Shown: positions 41,989 to 50,691, numbered from the stretch's first letter. The stretch: 64,000 nt of DNA from UBA7446 sp024639165 (GCA_024639165.1 JAHEIX010000003.1:62001-126000), one strand, 5' to 3'. Program-made: numbers and translations. Notes: generated by a model from the sequence alone, not told the origin.

Positions 41989-42289
41989 CTTTCAACCCAT
42001 TTAGCTCGGCAGTTATGGGGATTTGACAACCCAATCGTGAGTTTTCTTCAACTTGATAAGCTTCATCTAGCATGGCCTGTTCATCGTCGTTTCGTTCGCC
42101 AAAATGTTCTTCTGTAAGTATGTAAACTTGACAGGAAGCACACATGGCCATACCCCCACATATCCCGGCTACTGGAAGGTCATACCCTTTGCAAACCTCC
42201 ATAAGGTTAAGATTCATATCTGTTGGAACAGCAAACTCATGTTCCGTACCCTCACGGTCAATAACTGTAATGTTAATATCTAGACTCAA
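41963..42289 (-). CDS. [2Fe-2S] adrenodoxin-type ferredoxin
   Basis: 108 aa from the TTG start. Cluster ligands are C-x5-C-x2-C in GICGGMAMCASCQVY and the distal Cys in RLGCQIPI. It is the last gene of the sulfate operon and would pass electrons from the adjacent NADPH reductase to sulfite reductase. The start is the TTG at 42289 (SLDINITVID), inside a four-base overlap (TTGA) with the reductase stop. A longer frame running back into the reductase gene is a shadow. Confidence 0.9.
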   Translation of the reverse strand: MSLDINITVIDREGTEHEFAVPTDMNLNLMEVCKGYDLPVAGICGGMAMCASCQVYILTEEHFGERNDDEQAMLDEAYQVEENSRLGCQIPITAELNGLKVKIAPEEQ

Positions 42290-43320
42290 GATGTTATGGT
42301 CTGTTTTGGTTGTTCGTCTTCGAATCCTTGCACCCCTTGCACAGTAGTGTATTTGAGGGTAAATTTCTTGTCTGGATTGATGATTTTGTATGCCGTTTGT
42401 ACGGCAAGCGTGGCTTCGTGAAAGCCACACAAAATGAGTTTTAATTTGCCCGGGTAGGTGTTTACATCCCCAATGGCAAATACGCCTGGACGATTGGTTT
42501 GATAATCAAAAGTATCAACGACTATGGCGTTTTTCTCAATGTCAAGTCCCCAGTCGCCTATGGGTCCAAGTTTTGGCGACAAGCCAAATAGGGGAAACCA
42601 AAGTTCAGTATCAATAGTGGTATTAGCTTCTTTGGTATGAATGACTACAGCTGTTAAATCATCATCTCCATTTAGTTCTTTAACTTCTGCAAAAGTGTGA
42701 AGTTTCATTTTGCCAGCAGCAGCCAGCTCTTGTGCTCTTGACACGGAGTCTTTGTGGGCTCTGTAGCGGTCGCTTCTGTGAACAAGGTGTACAAAACTGC
42801 CTTTTTCTGCAAAGTAGATGGCCCAGTCAAGGGCAGAATCACCACCGCCAGAAATGACCATATCTTTTCCTTCAAACTGATCGGGATCCTTAACAATGTA
42901 TCGGACGCCTTTTTCTTCAAAGTCTCCAATGTTGCTGATTAGGGGTTTTCTCGGTTCAAAACTTCCCAAGCCGCCAGCTATCATTACCACAGGTGCATGA
43001 TGTTGCGTGCCTTTGCTAGTGGTTACTATAAAGGAGCCATCATCTTGTTTTTCGATGCTATCGGCACGTTCACCAAGTGTAAAACCAGGCTTGAATGGCG
43101 CAGCTTGCTCCATGAGCTTATCCACCAATTCTCCTGCCAATACGCTAGGATATCCAGGAATATCGTAAATGGGTTTTTTCGGATAAATTTCAGATAATTG
43201 CCCGCCAGGTTGTGGAATGGCATCGATTAAATGACAGCGTAACTTCATTAGACCTGCTTCAAATACGGCAAATAGCCCGACGGGTCCCGCACCAATAATA
43301 ATAATGTCTGTTTTAATCAT
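42286..43320 (-). CDS. Ferredoxin--NADP(+) reductase, thioredoxin-reductase-like type
   Basis: 344 aa. FAD motif IIIGAGPVGLFAVFEAG and NADPH motif MVISGGGDSALDWAIYF, ending with FAIGDVNTYPGKLKLILCGFHEA. There is no CxxC, which distinguishes this type-2 FNR from thioredoxin reductase. In this operon it is the natural NADPH to ferredoxin reductase for sulfite reduction. It overlaps the cysG(N) stop by eight bases. Confidence 0.9.
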   Translation of the reverse strand: MIKTDIIIIGAGPVGLFAVFEAGLMKLRCHLIDAIPQPGGQLSEIYPKKPIYDIPGYPSVLAGELVDKLMEQAAPFKPGFTLGERADSIEKQDDGSFIVTTSKGTQHHAPVVMIAGGLGSFEPRKPLISNIGDFEEKGVRYIVKDPDQFEGKDMVISGGGDSALDWAIYFAEKGSFVHLVHRSDRYRAHKDSVSRAQELAAAGKMKLHTFAEVKELNGDDDLTAVVIHTKEANTTIDTELWFPLFGLSPKLGPIGDWGLDIEKNAIVVDTFDYQTNRPGVFAIGDVNTYPGKLKLILCGFHEATLAVQTAYKIINPDKKFTLKYTTVQGVQGFEDEQPKQTITS

Positions 43321-43888
43321 CTTGCTCGAGTAGTTTTTCTGTTAATTTATTCATTGCTAAAACTTTTTGCTCAAAATCTCCTTTTAACTTATTCCGATAG
43401 ACGTAAAGCTTATCGAGTAATGCATCAGTTTCTTCTGGCAAAAATGCTTCTAACCACTGTCGTAAACGTTTTGCTAAAGTAGGTGATTTTCCGTTTGTGG
43501 AAATGGCAATTTTAAGGTTTCCTTTGGTTACGATGCCCCCCATATAGAAATCGCAGCGTGGCGGGTTGTCTGCCACGTTGACTAAAATGTGCTTTTTTCG
43601 ACAAAGCTTATATACGCGATCATTCACTTTTGGGTTATCTGTGGTGGCGATTACAATGTTTTTGTTTTTTAAATAACGTGAATGAAAAGCGCGACTTAGA
43701 AGCTTAACGTTTTTGTTTTGAATAAAATCTTTTGTTTCCGCCCTTAACATAGGGCTCACAAGAGTCACACAGGCATTGGGCGATGACTTAAACAAGAATT
43801 GAAGTTTTTCCAGTGCTACGTATCCACCGCCTACAATCAAGACTTCAAGCTGTTCTGTTTTTAAAAAAATAGGGTAGAGGGTGTTCAT
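43313..43888 (-). CDS. Precorrin-2 dehydrogenase / sirohydrochlorin ferrochelatase (CysG N-terminal type)
   Basis: 191 aa from the ATG at 43888 (MNTLYPIFLKTEQLEVLIVG). Rossmann motif VLIVGGGYVALEKL, then VNVADNPPRCDFYMGGIV and STNGKSPTLAKRLR. It converts precorrin-2 to siroheme, the cofactor of the sulfite reductase encoded two genes upstream. The start overlaps the cobA stop (ATGA). Confidence 0.9.
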   Translation of the reverse strand: MNTLYPIFLKTEQLEVLIVGGGYVALEKLQFLFKSSPNACVTLVSPMLRAETKDFIQNKNVKLLSRAFHSRYLKNKNIVIATTDNPKVNDRVYKLCRKKHILVNVADNPPRCDFYMGGIVTKGNLKIAISTNGKSPTLAKRLRQWLEAFLPEETDALLDKLYVYRNKLKGDFEQKVLAMNKLTEKLLEQDD

Positions 43889-44646
43889 GCCAATGCAAAA
43901 GCTTGGTGGTTGTTCCACAGTGCGGTTCTGTCTGTAACTGCTGGGCCAACAAATACCGTGGCCGGATTACTTATACCTTCTTTCTTTACAATATCAGTAA
44001 TATTTTCTAGCGTTCCAGTTACCCATTTTTCGTTCTTTAGTGTTCCGTTTTGAACAATGCCTACGGGATAGTTAGCAGGTTTGTGTTTGCTGAAAATACG
44101 CATGATCTCCTCTAGGTGTGTCATGCCCATGAGAATAACAACCGTTGCTGATGATTCAGCTGCATGGCGTATGTCTTCAGAGGGTTTTCCGTCGCAAGTA
44201 TACCCTGTGGTTACCCAAATACTTTCGTACATACAGCGTTTTGTAAGGGGTATGCGATGTTCAGCAGCAATGCCTGTAAAAGACGCGATTCCAGGAATCA
44301 GAATTGCCGAAATACCATGCCGATTGGCATATTCAATTTCTTCAGCTGCTCTTGCAAAAACAGATACATCTCCACCCTTAAGGCGAACCACATGTTTGCC
44401 ATCTTTTACAAAATTGACAAGCATCTTATTGATTTCGTTTTGCTTATAGGAATGCGCCCCTTTTCTTTTACCCACAAAAAAGTGTTCACCCTGAGTGTTG
44501 TGTGCAAGGATCTCGGTATTGACCAAGGCATCATATAAAATTACTTCAGCTTGTTTGATGGCGTTTACCCCTTTTAGCGTTATTAGTTCTGCATCCCCAG
44601 GACCCGCACCAACTATGGTAAGGCTTCCTTTAGTTTTTTTGTGCAT
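43885..44646 (-). CDS. cobA: Uroporphyrinogen-III C-methyltransferase
   Basis: 253 aa SAM-dependent methyltransferase that makes precorrin-2. Signatures are IVGAGPGDAELITLKG, VVRLKGGDVSVFARAAEE and GIASFTGIAA. With the CysG-N type neighbour it completes siroheme synthesis split over two genes. The start lies 17 bases inside the sulfite reductase 3' end. Confidence 0.93.
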   Translation of the reverse strand: MHKKTKGSLTIVGAGPGDAELITLKGVNAIKQAEVILYDALVNTEILAHNTQGEHFFVGKRKGAHSYKQNEINKMLVNFVKDGKHVVRLKGGDVSVFARAAEEIEYANRHGISAILIPGIASFTGIAAEHRIPLTKRCMYESIWVTTGYTCDGKPSEDIRHAAESSATVVILMGMTHLEEIMRIFSKHKPANYPVGIVQNGTLKNEKWVTGTLENITDIVKKEGISNPATVFVGPAVTDRTALWNNHQAFALA

Positions 44647-46702
44647 CTCTAAATTTTTTAATCCAATTCAATGTATGAGCAGCTTCGGCATAATATTTCT
44701 TCGCAAAAACTTCGCTAGGTGAGGTGCTGTTGAGCAAGCGTGTTACTTCACCAAAAGTTTTGGCGTCAAGGCTTCGGTAGGTAGGAAAATGGGTTTCAAA
44801 CGCATCTATGATAGAATGATGTGAATTTATTTTGGCAGCTCGTGTTGTAAGCAGTGCTTTTGCTGCACGAATTTTGCTTGCATAACTAAAATAGATGCTG
44901 TTTGCCCAAGCGCCAGTTACCAATGCATCCTTTCCTTTTTCAAGTTGTTCTTCCGCATCAAATAGCAAGGTCTGCACCAAATCAATGGTTACACCCGCAC
45001 ATTCGCCAACGCCAATGGCTTTTTCATAAACTTCAGTATTGCCCCAATCCACAAAATCTTCATCGGTTAGATTTGTGACGTCTGCATATTCTTTGAGGTT
45101 TTGGTAGAAATAGTCCGCTTCTTTTTTTAGGTAATACGTCAGAAAGCTTTCGTCCTTGTTGGCATTTGCTTCAAAGTCATCCAATAACCAGCGCAATACG
45201 GCAGGTGTACGTTTGGCAGGGACTTTTAAAACTTTGTCTGCATAGCGACCAGCACCATTACCCAAAACACCGCCGCCGAGCAATACTTGTGTAGCAGGTG
45301 CAATATTCCCATTCGATTTTACAGTCATCCCCTGAAATCCAATATCCGCTATGGCGTGTTGTCCACAAGCGTTCATACAGCCACTGATTTTGATGTTAAG
45401 ATTATGCTTTTCAATGACCTTAGGATATTCATCTTCGATAATTCGTTGCAGTGCTGCTGCCAAGCCCATACTGCTTGCAATACCTAGATTACAAGTATCT
45501 GTACCCGGGCAGGCGACAATATCATTGATTTTGTGATATCCAGCTTTTGATAAGCCTAGTTGCTGTAAGGCTTGATACAATGCGGGTATGTTTTCTTCTC
45601 TGACACCTCGCAATAAGATGCTTTGACCTATGGTAAAACGCAAATCTTCACCACAGAAGGCATTCATTACTTCCGATAATGCACGTGCTTTGTCTGAGGA
45701 AATATCCCCTCTGTCAATTGCGACACCGACTGCTGCTAAGCCAGTTTGTTTTTGCGCAGTTACATTGCTTGACTTCCATTTGGCGTAGTCCTCGTCTAAA
45801 GATTCGTTTGCTTTATAAACGTCAGTTTCTTTTACAACAATGGGTTTGTATTCAATCGCTATTTCTTTTATGGTAATCGATTTATAGACTTCAAATACAC
45901 GTTGTTCAAAAGTTTCGAACCCTTGTTCTTTTATTAAAAACTTCATGCGCGCTTTGTTTCTGCGATTGCGTTCCCCAAACTGATCAAACACACGCACCAC
46001 AGCTTCAGTAAATGGAATAAATCGTTCAACTGAAATAAATTCTTTTAGAACATCGGCTACTCTTGGCTGTGCGCCAATACCGCCACCAACCAGCATTTTA
46101 AACCCGCGCTTTCCGTCTTTCATAACAGGAATAAAACCAATATCGTGCGTAAATGTTATCGCATCATCTTGTGCAGTACTCGAAAACGCAATTTTGATTT
46201 TTCGACCCATGTCTTGGCAGATGGGGTTACGCAAGAAGTGTTCGAAAAAGGCGTGCGCATATGGTGTTACATCAAACGGTTCTTTTGGGTCTGCGCCAGC
46301 CATGGCAGATGCAGTAACATTTCGGATGGTATTTCCACAGGCTTCTCGCATGGTTATGTCATCTAGTTCCAAGGCTGCCCAGAGTTCTGGGGTTCTGTCT
46401 AGGGATACGTGATGGATTTGAATGTCCTGACGGGTTGTAATATGCAGATTGCCATTAGAATATTCTTCAGATACCTCAGCAATTCTACGCAATTGCTTTG
46501 CACTACATTTTCCATAAGGAATCTTAATGCGAACCATCTGTACGCCTTGTTGTCGTTGTCCATACACGCCTCTAGCAAGACGCAGACTTCTGAATTTTTC
46601 TTCGTCGAGTTTTCCCGCTTTAAATTCAAATATTTTACGTTCTAGCTCCAGTATGTCATGTTCAACTACTAAATTTTCAACTTCGGTTCTAAAGCTTTTC
46701 AT
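44630..46702 (-). CDS. Siroheme sulfite reductase with HEPN-type C-terminal extension
   Basis: 690 aa. Two ferredoxin-like half domains and two siroheme/4Fe-4S domains. Ligands are C-x5-C in CPGTDTCNLGIAS and C-x3-C in SGCMNACGQH. It reduces sulfite (or nitrite) with ferredoxin electrons. The operon with cysH, cysDN and siroheme genes makes sulfite the likely substrate. About 130 residues after the catalytic core form a helical HEPN-like domain, standard in Bacteroidota members; its role is unknown. Overlaps cysN by four bases. Confidence 0.93.
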   Translation of the reverse strand: MKSFRTEVENLVVEHDILELERKIFEFKAGKLDEEKFRSLRLARGVYGQRQQGVQMVRIKIPYGKCSAKQLRRIAEVSEEYSNGNLHITTRQDIQIHHVSLDRTPELWAALELDDITMREACGNTIRNVTASAMAGADPKEPFDVTPYAHAFFEHFLRNPICQDMGRKIKIAFSSTAQDDAITFTHDIGFIPVMKDGKRGFKMLVGGGIGAQPRVADVLKEFISVERFIPFTEAVVRVFDQFGERNRRNKARMKFLIKEQGFETFEQRVFEVYKSITIKEIAIEYKPIVVKETDVYKANESLDEDYAKWKSSNVTAQKQTGLAAVGVAIDRGDISSDKARALSEVMNAFCGEDLRFTIGQSILLRGVREENIPALYQALQQLGLSKAGYHKINDIVACPGTDTCNLGIASSMGLAAALQRIIEDEYPKVIEKHNLNIKISGCMNACGQHAIADIGFQGMTVKSNGNIAPATQVLLGGGVLGNGAGRYADKVLKVPAKRTPAVLRWLLDDFEANANKDESFLTYYLKKEADYFYQNLKEYADVTNLTDEDFVDWGNTEVYEKAIGVGECAGVTIDLVQTLLFDAEEQLEKGKDALVTGAWANSIYFSYASKIRAAKALLTTRAAKINSHHSIIDAFETHFPTYRSLDAKTFGEVTRLLNSTSPSEVFAKKYYAEAAHTLNWIKKFRDAQKN

Positions 46703-47946
46703 GCTGTTTCTATAAATCCAACACCAGCGGTGTTAAAGGTTTGCGTATCTATGAGTATAAATGATCCTAAAGCAGGATTTTCTTTATATGGCTTTGTGGA
46801 AAGGGGTTGTGCCAAAGCCAACGCACCTTTTCCAATATCGTTAAGCCCCAATTGATTGGTTTGGCTTTGTTCCAAAGCTTTTAAGTCAATTTTGGAACGA
46901 ACACTTTGCACTTTTACCAAGCTGCGCTGAACCCCTTGTTGGAGCCAATATTTGTTCCCGGGTGTTAAGGGGTTGTCTTGCATCCAACAGAAGGTTGCGC
47001 TAATGCTTTTACCTTTATTGATATTGGCTCGCTCATTTAGGATACTGTCTCCTCGTGAGGCGTCTATTTCATCAACCAAAAGCAATGTTGCATTTTCACC
47101 GGCTGAAACACGTTCAACTGCAGTGCCGTATTTTTCAATTTTTTTGATAAGGCTTTTTCTTCCTGACGGGTGGATGCTGATAGCATCTCCAACGCTAAAA
47201 ACCCCTGAGCGGACATTTCCTGCAAAACCGCGATAATCGTGAAAGGCTTCTTGTTTTGGGCGAATGACATATTGAATTTGGAATACACCATCATTCGCTT
47301 TGTTGTTTTCTACTGGAATTGCCTCCATCAAGTCAAGTAAGGCTGCTCCTTTATACCACGCTAGCTTTTTTGAATGGCTCACAACATTATCATTGTAAAG
47401 TGCCGAGAGTGGGATATAATGATAACTTACATCCTTATTTCCGTGTTTGTCAACTAGGTCGCTAAGGGTTGCCTTAATTTCTTCATAAACCTCTTGCTTG
47501 TAATCAACCAAATCCATCTTGTTTATAGCAAAAATGATATGCTTAATCCCAAGAAGTTGGGTAATAAAAAAGTGTCTTTTGGTTTGTTCAATCACACCTT
47601 TTCGCGCATCAAGTAAAATGATGCTCGCTTGTGCTGTAGAGCTACCCGTTACCATGTTTCGAGTATATTCCACATGGCCAGGGGAGTCGGCAATGATAAA
47701 CCGTCTTTTGGGTGTAGAGAAAAAAATATGTGACACATCAATGGTAATTCCTTGTTCACGTTCTGTGAGCAGTCCATCGGTGGCTAGGGATAGGTCTAAA
47801 TATCCAAACCCACGCGCTGCGCTCTTATCTTCAATATGTTGAACCTGATCAGATTTTAATGCACCTGTTTCGTACAATAACCTTCCAATCAAGGTGCTTT
47901 TGCCGTCGTCAACACTTCCTGCCGTTGCTATTTTGATTAACTCCAT
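46699..47946 (-). CDS. cysN: Sulfate adenylyltransferase GTPase subunit
   Basis: 415 aa, EF-Tu-like. P-loop SVDDGKSTLIGRLLYETG, G3 ADSPGHVEY, G4 INKMDLVDY, then two beta-barrel domains. GTP hydrolysis drives APS formation by CysD. It lacks a fused CysC kinase domain, which fits the APS-type reductase in the same operon: PAPS is not needed. It follows cysD after one base. Confidence 0.96.
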   Translation of the reverse strand: MELIKIATAGSVDDGKSTLIGRLLYETGALKSDQVQHIEDKSAARGFGYLDLSLATDGLLTEREQGITIDVSHIFFSTPKRRFIIADSPGHVEYTRNMVTGSSTAQASIILLDARKGVIEQTKRHFFITQLLGIKHIIFAINKMDLVDYKQEVYEEIKATLSDLVDKHGNKDVSYHYIPLSALYNDNVVSHSKKLAWYKGAALLDLMEAIPVENNKANDGVFQIQYVIRPKQEAFHDYRGFAGNVRSGVFSVGDAISIHPSGRKSLIKKIEKYGTAVERVSAGENATLLLVDEIDASRGDSILNERANINKGKSISATFCWMQDNPLTPGNKYWLQQGVQRSLVKVQSVRSKIDLKALEQSQTNQLGLNDIGKGALALAQPLSTKPYKENPALGSFILIDTQTFNTAGVGFIETA

Positions 47947-47947
47947 C

Positions 47948-48838
47948 TTAAAAATACCCTACTTTTTTTCGTTCTTCCATGGCACCTTCTGAACGTTTGT
48001 CGTCCATACGTGCACCTCGTTCTGAAAAATTGGATCCTCCAATTTCAGCTATAATAGTATCTAATTCAGTTGCTTCTGATAAAACAGCAGCCGTACAACT
48101 CATGTCACCAACAGTTCGAAAACGCACTGAGGTGTGTTTGCGTTCATCCTTTTCTGCCACTTGTACATAGTCCGATACGGGCATCCATTGATTATCGCGT
48201 TTGAATACTTCACGTTCGTGTGCATAATAGATAGAGGGGATCTCTAAGTTTTCTTGGCGTATGTAGTGCCAAACGTCTAATTCTGTCCAGTTGCTAATAG
48301 GAAAAACTCTTACGTTCTCGCCGTTGTGTATCATGCCGTTTAGCATGTCAAAAAGTTCTGGCCGTTGTAGTTTTTCATTCCATTGACCAAAGTCATCTCG
48401 AACAGAAAAAACACGTTCCTTAGCACGTGCTTTTTCCTCGTCACGGCGTGCGCCACCCATACAGGCATCAAACTTATGTTCTTCAATGGTGTTGAGTAGG
48501 GTAGTAGTTTGCAGACTGTTCCTGCTGGCATGTCTTCCTTTTTCCTCAACTACGTTTCCTGCATCAATATCGTTCTGAACGCTTCCAACAATTAGCCGCA
48601 GCCCGTGTTCTGCCACGAGCTTATCGCGAAGTGCAATGGTTTCGGGAAAATTGTGCCCTGTGTCTATGTGCACCAATGGAAACGGAATGCTGGCTGGAGC
48701 AAATGCCTTTTGCGCTAAGTGTAATAAGGTAATGGAGTCTTTTCCCCCAGAGAAAAGCAAACAGGGATTGTTAAATTGCCCGGCTACTTCTCTAATTATA
48801 TAAATGGATTCTTCCTCTAATTGTTTTAGTATACTCAT
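47948..48838 (-). CDS. cysD: Sulfate adenylyltransferase catalytic subunit
   Basis: 296 aa from the ATG at 48838 (MSILKQLEEESIYI). ATP-pyrophosphatase P-loop LFSGGKDSITLLHLA, then HIDTGHNFPE and CMGGARRDEEKARAKERVFS, ending in the conserved SEGAMEERKKVGYF. Produces APS from sulfate and ATP. The start overlaps the cysH stop by four bases. Confidence 0.97.
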   Translation of the reverse strand: MSILKQLEEESIYIIREVAGQFNNPCLLFSGGKDSITLLHLAQKAFAPASIPFPLVHIDTGHNFPETIALRDKLVAEHGLRLIVGSVQNDIDAGNVVEEKGRHASRNSLQTTTLLNTIEEHKFDACMGGARRDEEKARAKERVFSVRDDFGQWNEKLQRPELFDMLNGMIHNGENVRVFPISNWTELDVWHYIRQENLEIPSIYYAHEREVFKRDNQWMPVSDYVQVAEKDERKHTSVRFRTVGDMSCTAAVLSEATELDTIIAEIGGSNFSERGARMDDKRSEGAMEERKKVGYF

Positions 48839-49545
48839 GATTTCGTTATATGCAGTCCACATTCTTTTTTGCTGGATTCCCACCACCATCTTCCTGCGCG
48901 TATTTCTTCACCAGGTGCTATGGCCCTAGTGCAAGGTGCACATCCAATGCTGACAAAACCTTTATTGTGAAGGCTGTTTTGCGGAACCTTATTATGGTTT
49001 AAATATGTTGTTATATCTTCTAACGTCCAGTGTAGTAAAGGGTTGAATTTGATGATGTTAAACGCTTCATCGTATTCAAAAAATGCCAAGTCAGCTCTGT
49101 TTTGCGATTGTCCTTGTCTTAGCCCGGTTATCCAGACAGCATTTCCTTTCAAAGCTCGTTTTAGCGGTTCTATTTTACGAACACCACAGCATTCTTTTCG
49201 GTTTTCAACCGATTCGTAAAAGCTGTTAGGTCCTTTTGTGGTGACCAGTTCGGAAACGGCTTCGTGATTTGGAGTATAAACCTTAATAGGAAGTTTAAAT
49301 TTTTGTTGGGTTGATGCAAGTACATCGTAAGTTTCTTGAAACAATCGCCCGGTGTCTAGTGTAAAAACTGAAATGGGCAATGCATTTGTTCCAATGTGAT
49401 GTGTCAATACTTGGTCTTCTTGACCTAGAGAGGTGGAAAATACAAGTTGTCCCAATTGTTGTTCAATTAGGAAAGCGAATAGCTCATCAAGGCTTGTTGT
49501 TGCTTCTAGCAGCTTGTTAAGTGCTTTTGTTTTTTGTAAACTCAC
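48835..49545 (-). CDS. cysH: APS reductase (assimilatory, [4Fe-4S])
   Basis: 236 aa. Two cysteine pairs (RKECCGVRKIEPL and IGCAPCTRAI) bind a 4Fe-4S cluster, marking the APS-using rather than PAPS-using class. The catalytic Cys is in KKECGLH near the C-terminus. Product is sulfite. The GTG at 49545 is chosen because it overlaps the upstream stop as GTGA and family proteins start there; the longer frame from 49572 lies within the DUF2061 gene. Confidence 0.94.
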   Translation of the reverse strand: MSLQKTKALNKLLEATTSLDELFAFLIEQQLGQLVFSTSLGQEDQVLTHHIGTNALPISVFTLDTGRLFQETYDVLASTQQKFKLPIKVYTPNHEAVSELVTTKGPNSFYESVENRKECCGVRKIEPLKRALKGNAVWITGLRQGQSQNRADLAFFEYDEAFNIIKFNPLLHWTLEDITTYLNHNKVPQNSLHNKGFVSIGCAPCTRAIAPGEEIRAGRWWWESSKKECGLHITKS

Positions 49546-49796
49546 TTTTTCCCCCAGTTTACCTTGTTCCACAGGCGTTCATGAGCAACATAAAGCATCA
49601 TTTTTGTTACCAGTTCAATCCCTCCAATAGATAATGCAAAAGACATTTCACCAGTAATGAAATAGCTAATAAGTATGGTATCTAACGTACCTATAATGCG
49701 CCAACTCATGGATTTGATTAATGAACGCGACCATCCCTCTTTGGATTTAGATACCTTTTTCTTTTTTTCCGAAATAAATAGTTGTTCTACTAACAT
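49542..49796 (-). CDS. DUF2061 membrane protein
   Basis: 84 aa. The DUF2061 core is SMSWRIIGTLDTILISYFIT, then a second membrane segment LSIGGIELVTKMMLYVAHERLW. It is a small two-helix inner-membrane family often placed beside sulfate-assimilation genes and is sometimes treated as a putative sulfate or sulfur transport component, but no function is established. It is first in the operon, so its expression is set by the Rrf2-side promoter region. Confidence 0.85.
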   Translation of the reverse strand: MLVEQLFISEKKKKVSKSKEGWSRSLIKSMSWRIIGTLDTILISYFITGEMSFALSIGGIELVTKMMLYVAHERLWNKVNWGKK

Positions 49797-49815
49797 GTAA
49801 CTTAAGATTGGTTGA

Positions 49816-49823
49816 CAAATATA
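49816..49823 (-). promoter_or_regulatory. -7 element of the sulfate-assimilation operon
   Basis: TATATTTG on the minus strand, 19 bases before the DUF2061 start. The region upstream of it, up to the Rrf2 gene, is nearly all A/T and holds the candidate operator. Confidence 0.5.
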
Positions 49824-49830
49824 ATAAATA

Positions 49831-49845
49831 CTACTAAACAGATAG
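49831..49845. promoter_or_regulatory. Candidate Rrf2 operator
   Basis: CTACTAAACAGATAG has CTA/TAG arms and lies in the divergent intergenic region, seven bases upstream of the operon -7 box, so a bound protein could block RNA polymerase. The palindrome is imperfect (three base pairs at each end), and no second copy has been verified, so this is a weak call. Confidence 0.25.
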
Positions 49846-49866
49846 GATATATATTATTTATTTTTT

Positions 49867-49874
49867 TAACTTTG
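49867..49874 (+). promoter_or_regulatory. -7 element immediately before the Rrf2 start
   Basis: TAACTTTG ends three bases before the ATG at 49878. If it is used, the mRNA would be leaderless. There is no TTG at the -33 position. Confidence 0.35.
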
Positions 49875-49877
49875 AAT

Positions 49878-50291
49878 ATGATTTCAAATAAATGTAAATA
49901 TGCGATTCGGGCTTTGGTGCATATCGCTAATAATGAGCAAGATGACAAGCCTGTCATGACATCGGATATTGCTCATGAGCAGCAAATACCACGTAAATTT
50001 TTGGAAATAATTTTACGAGAATTACGGAATAACCGCATTTTGGAGAGCAAACGAGGCAAGGACGGAGGCTTCAGATTGCTTCGAGCTGCCGAGGATATTA
50101 GCCTGACGGAAGTAATGCGAATCATAGATGGTCCCATAGCCATGTTGCCCTGCGTTTCGCTCAATTATTACCGCAAATGTGACGAATGTGAAGAGGAGTC
50201 TTGTCAAATTAAAGGAGTTTTTGAGCAAGTCCGTGACAGAACACTTGAAATTCTTAACGGCCAAACGATTAAATCCCTAACTTTGTCTTGA
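49878..50291 (+). CDS. Rrf2-family transcription regulator
   Basis: 137 aa from the ATG at 49878 (MISNKCKYAIRALVHIANN). Winged-helix segment DIAHEQQIPRKFLEIILRELRNNRILESKRGKDGGFRLLR is split across residues about 35-75. Three Cys lie near 98-110 (KCDECEEESC), plus CVS before them, typical of Fe-S or redox sensing Rrf2 proteins (IscR, NsrR, CymR). Divergent position from the sulfate operon suggests it controls cysteine/sulfur supply; the metal cluster downstream is the other candidate target. The longer frame from 49812 is upstream of the promoter. Confidence 0.9.
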   Translation: MISNKCKYAIRALVHIANNEQDDKPVMTSDIAHEQQIPRKFLEIILRELRNNRILESKRGKDGGFRLLRAAEDISLTEVMRIIDGPIAMLPCVSLNYYRKCDECEEESCQIKGVFEQVRDRTLEILNGQTIKSLTLS

Positions 50292-50304
50292 TTAACAACA
50301 ACTT

Positions 50305-50691
50305 ATGAAAGGCCGTATTGCCCTTTTACTGGCTTTATTTACGCTATTTCTATCTACGGAAAGCAGCTTTATGCTGCATTTTTGCCACAATCAATTTGTC
50401 GCAGCTTCTGTGAATAAAGAGATTTCTACTTGTTGTAAGAAAAAAGAGCACCCAGGACCCATGGTCAGTGGCTTTTGTTGTGAATTGTCTTCATTTGATA
50501 CGCAACTAAACGATACGGTTCTAAGCGACAATAGTATTACAATTATGTTGCCCACATACTTTGCTGTTATGTGTGATGCAACGGCAACGGCTGTTATTGT
50601 AAAAGACCGTTTACAACAACACATCACTCGGCCACCACCTAAGCGCTCCAAGGCAGACTTACACACACTTTACGCGCAATATTTGATTTGA
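50305..50691 (+). CDS. HYC_CC_PP-family exported protein
   Basis: 128 aa. Signal sequence, then the three features that name this family: FMLHFCHN (His-x-Cys), two Cys-Cys pairs (TCCKKK and FCCEL) and a late Pro-Pro (RPPPKRS). Function unknown; members occur next to TonB receptors and HMA proteins, and the spaced Cys/His suggest metal, possibly copper, binding in the periplasm. It starts 14 bases after Rrf2 and precedes the receptor by 49 bases. Confidence 0.8.
   Translation: MKGRIALLLALFTLFLSTESSFMLHFCHNQFVAASVNKEISTCCKKKEHPGPMVSGFCCELSSFDTQLNDTVLSDNSITIMLPTYFAVMCDATATAVIVKDRLQQHITRPPPKRSKADLHTLYAQYLI

Noticed and set aside
42290..42430. N-terminal extension of the ferredoxin frame
   Set aside because: The extra 47 residues are Arg/His-rich translation of the FNR 3' end in another frame; the TTG at 42289 gives the normal ferredoxin length and an overlap start.
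44081..44722. Several plus-strand ORFs of 75-124 aa opposite cobA and the sulfite reductase
   Set aside because: Overlapping frames opposite strongly supported genes, without recognisable domains, signals or promoters.
49812..49877. N-terminal extension of the Rrf2 frame
   Set aside because: It contains the promoter -7 box and a hydrophobic AT-rich peptide not seen in Rrf2 proteins; the ATG at 49878 is the family start.
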